A DNA stretch of 64,000 nucleotides, from NCBI RefSeq assembly GCF_011927665.1, contig NZ_JAATJA010000005.1, positions 1 to 64,000 on the forward strand, in the 5' to 3' direction. Of this stretch, positions 62,572 to 64,000 are shown piece by piece; positions within the stretch are counted from its first letter, which is position 1, and each line of letters starts with the position of its first letter. Source of the DNA: Desulfobaculum xiamenense. Its GTDB lineage: Bacteria; Desulfobacterota; Desulfovibrionia; Desulfovibrionales; Desulfovibrionaceae. The position numbers and the translations under genes are program-made. A model generated the notes under the pieces. That model ran no database searches. It was not told the origin of the DNA and worked only from the letters and a program-made list of their open reading frames with translations.

Positions 62572-63294
62572 ATGCTCGACCTCCTGACCCTCGAAAACGC
62601 CGTGGCCCTCGCCACCCTCTCCGCCCTCGAAATCGTCCTCGGCATCGACAACATCGTCTTCATCGCCGTAATCACCAACCGCCTGCCCGCGCACATCCGC
62701 AACACGGCGCGCCGCCTGGGCCTCGGGCTGGCCATGGGGTCCCGCATTCTCCTGCTGCTGGGCATCGCCTTCATCATGAAGCTGTCCACGCCGCTGTTCA
62801 CGCTGTTCGACCACGCCATAACCGGGCGCGACCTCGTCCTGCTTGGCGGCGGGCTCTTCCTGCTGGCCAAGGCGACCTTCGAGATCCACGAAAAGCTGGA
62901 GGACCCGGCCCGCAAGGACCACATCCAAGCACGCGGAAAGGGACTGGTCACGGCGATGGTCCAAATCGTCGTGCTCGACCTCGTCTTCTCGCTCGATTCG
63001 GTCATCACTGCGGTGGGCATGGCCCGCAGCATAGAGGTGATGATCGCGGCCATCGTTGTGGCTGTCGGAGTCATGATGCTCTTCGCCGGACCGGTGAGCG
63101 ACTTCGTGGCCCGCCATCCGACCATGCAGATGCTGGCCTTCTCCTTCCTGCTGCTGGTGGGCGTGCTGCTGGTGGCGGAGGGCATGGGCAAGCACCTCGA
63201 TCGCGGCTACGTGTACTTCGCCATGGCCTTTTCCCTGTTCGTCGAGGTCTTGAACCTACGAATGCAGAAGGCCCGCGCCACGCAACCCCGCTAG
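62572..63294 (+). CDS. TerC-family membrane protein
   Basis: A 240-residue protein with about seven helices. ALEIVLGIDNIVFIAVI and VVLDLVFSLDSVITAVGM hold the conserved Asp residues (DN and LDxVFSxDS), and LEVLNLR-like VEVLNLRMQK ends the domain. Families of this kind (YgaE/YkoY/Alx) export manganese or act in metallating secreted proteins. Single gene, own short leader. Confidence 0.92.
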   Translation: MLDLLTLENAVALATLSALEIVLGIDNIVFIAVITNRLPAHIRNTARRLGLGLAMGSRILLLLGIAFIMKLSTPLFTLFDHAITGRDLVLLGGGLFLLAKATFEIHEKLEDPARKDHIQARGKGLVTAMVQIVVLDLVFSLDSVITAVGMARSIEVMIAAIVVAVGVMMLFAGPVSDFVARHPTMQMLAFSFLLLVGVLLVAEGMGKHLDRGYVYFAMAFSLFVEVLNLRMQKARATQPR

Positions 63295-63343
63295 CACACG
63301 GCGCGACGCCCCGTCCGCACCCATTCCCCCAGAAACGAGAGAA

Positions 63344-63366
63344 GCCCGCCGCAGCATGCGACGGGC
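63344..63366 (-). terminator. hairpin after the 79-residue gene
   Basis: GCCCGCCGCA / TGCGACGGGC stem with one mismatch; minus strand continues TTCTCTCGTTTC. Confidence 0.5.
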
Positions 63367-63399
63367 CGTCTCTACCCCCGGAAAGTGAAGCGTTGTGCG

Positions 63400-63639
63400 C
63401 TAGGCCTTTTCGACCTTCAACGCATCCTCGAACAAGGCAGTCAGCTTGAACGCCTTCCCCCCGGCCTGAAACGCATAATCGTTGGCAGGGAAGAGCTGAA
63501 TGGTCGGTGTCCATTCATCGCCGAAGAAGACGTCCTTCGCCTCTCCATTGCTTTCGAATCTGACGGTTGTGCCGTCGCTGAAACCGAGAATCTCTCCATG
63601 CTTGATGACGACAGGGATGTCTGCTTCCGTATACTGCAT
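63400..63639 (-). CDS. small hypothetical protein
   Basis: A 79-residue protein beginning MQYTEADIPVVIKHGE. It looks like a small beta barrel (GTTVRFESNGEAKDVFFGDEW in part). GGAGG lies six bases before the ATG and a good promoter stands upstream. The longer frame lacks these signals. No domain recognised. Confidence 0.78.
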   Translation of the reverse strand: MQYTEADIPVVIKHGEILGFSDGTTVRFESNGEAKDVFFGDEWTPTIQLFPANDYAFQAGGKAFKLTALFEDALKVEKA

Positions 63640-63673
63640 GGTCAACCTCCGATTGTCGCCGGGGGATGGAGTC

Positions 63674-63701
63674 AATATATCCCAGCCCACCGAAATAACA
63701 A
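63674..63701 (-). promoter_or_regulatory. promoter of the 79-residue gene
   Basis: On the minus strand TTGTTA, 16-base spacer, TATATT, 35 bases before the start. Confidence 0.55.
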
Positions 63702-63794
63702 CAGTTAAGTTGACGCACGGAAAAAGCGACACACACTGCGGATGGGAAACACACACCCCCCGCGCAGTGCGAAGCGTCAGCGGCATCTCCCCGG

Positions 63795-63836
63795 TACATA
63801 AAGGAAAGGGGCGGAACCCCTGTGGATTCCGCCCCT
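63795..63836 (-). terminator. terminator of the 27-residue peptide gene
   Basis: AGGGGCGGAA / TTCCGCCCCT stem with a 10-base loop; on the minus strand followed by TTCCTTTATG. Confidence 0.75.
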
Positions 63837-63850
63837 CACCGTTGTGACGC

Positions 63851-63934
63851 TCAACTCTTACCCTGCTTCACGAAGAAGCGGATAGCGAAGATCGCCACAA
63901 TCGCCAGCAAACCGAGTGGAAGAGCATATTCCAT
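63851..63934 (-). CDS. 27-residue membrane peptide
   Basis: Reads MEYALPLGLLAIVAIFAIRF followed by FVKQGKS: one hydrophobic helix with a basic C-terminal end, typical of small bacterial membrane proteins. GCAGGAGG lies six bases before the ATG and a terminator follows the stop. No homology recognised; small subunits of transporters or oxidases have this look. Confidence 0.65.
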   Translation of the reverse strand: MEYALPLGLLAIVAIFAIRFFVKQGKS

Positions 63935-64000
63935 GACATGCCTCCTGCCCATCTGGGCAGCTCCCACGCCTGCCTCTTGGCGCTCCCCTTGCGAGGAACA

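Overview
The window is a chromosomal segment of a GC-rich anaerobic bacterium of the Desulfovibrio type (Desulfovibrionales, formerly Deltaproteobacteria). The assignment rests on a periplasmic class III cytochrome c3 (57600-57998), a single-cluster ferredoxin (54537-54716), an frdCAB fumarate reductase operon of the cytochrome b type fused to a two-subunit class I fumarase (11752-16418), abundant membrane histidine kinases, and many small orphan proteins. I see no prophage, transposon, CRISPR array, integrase or rRNA; almost every gene is intact.

Layout. 1-4 kb (minus): pseudouridine synthase, two unknown helical proteins and a GT9 glycosyltransferase. 4.3-11 kb: malic enzyme, a purine or pyrimidine salvage pair (amidohydrolase and NCS2 permease), a 654-residue unknown protein and a tiny lipoprotein. 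11-16.4 kb (minus): GNAT enzyme, then the frdCAB-fumarase operon. 16.8-19.7 kb: exonuclease III, phosphoesterase, formyl-THF cyclo-ligase, laccase-domain protein. 19.8-26.5 kb (minus): a five-gene NtrYX operon carrying a c-di-GMP HD-GYP regulator. 26.7-32.6 kb: rlmH, small membrane proteins, rsmG, fabD-argS-SPOR. 32.9-37.9 kb: acyl-CoA ligase, azoreductase, sensor kinase. 37.9-46.8 kb (minus): an eight-gene ispG-proS-lysE-xseA-M23-xseB-ispA-dxs run that joins both ends of the MEP isoprenoid pathway. 46.9-49 kb: an APS/PAPS-reductase-like protein and three identical tRNA-Arg(ACG) genes, two of them in a recent 185-bp duplication. 49-56.3 kb: a second sensor kinase of the same build, TPR, DUF3108, cyclic-nucleotide-binding, ferredoxin and response-regulator genes, and a small repeat protein behind a sigma-28-like promoter. 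56.6-64 kb: CbiM, cytochrome c3, phosphofructokinase, a HisKA_2 kinase, a zinc phospholipase C-like protein, TerC and two small proteins.

Metabolic reading (inference): malic enzyme, fumarase and fumarate reductase together make a C4 branch linking pyruvate, malate, fumarate and succinate, compatible with fumarate respiration or malate/fumarate disproportionation; cytochrome c3 and ferredoxin carry electrons in periplasm and cytoplasm.

The items most worth a second look are the sigma-28-like promoter with its 98-residue repeat protein, the APS-reductase-like protein lacking the C-terminal catalytic cysteine, the HD-GYP regulator inside the NtrYX operon, the two substrate-binding/histidine-kinase fusions with a lengthened HisKA domain, and the amplified tRNA-Arg block. 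I did not find an obvious new defence or mobile system. All function calls come from reading the sequence, without database searches.
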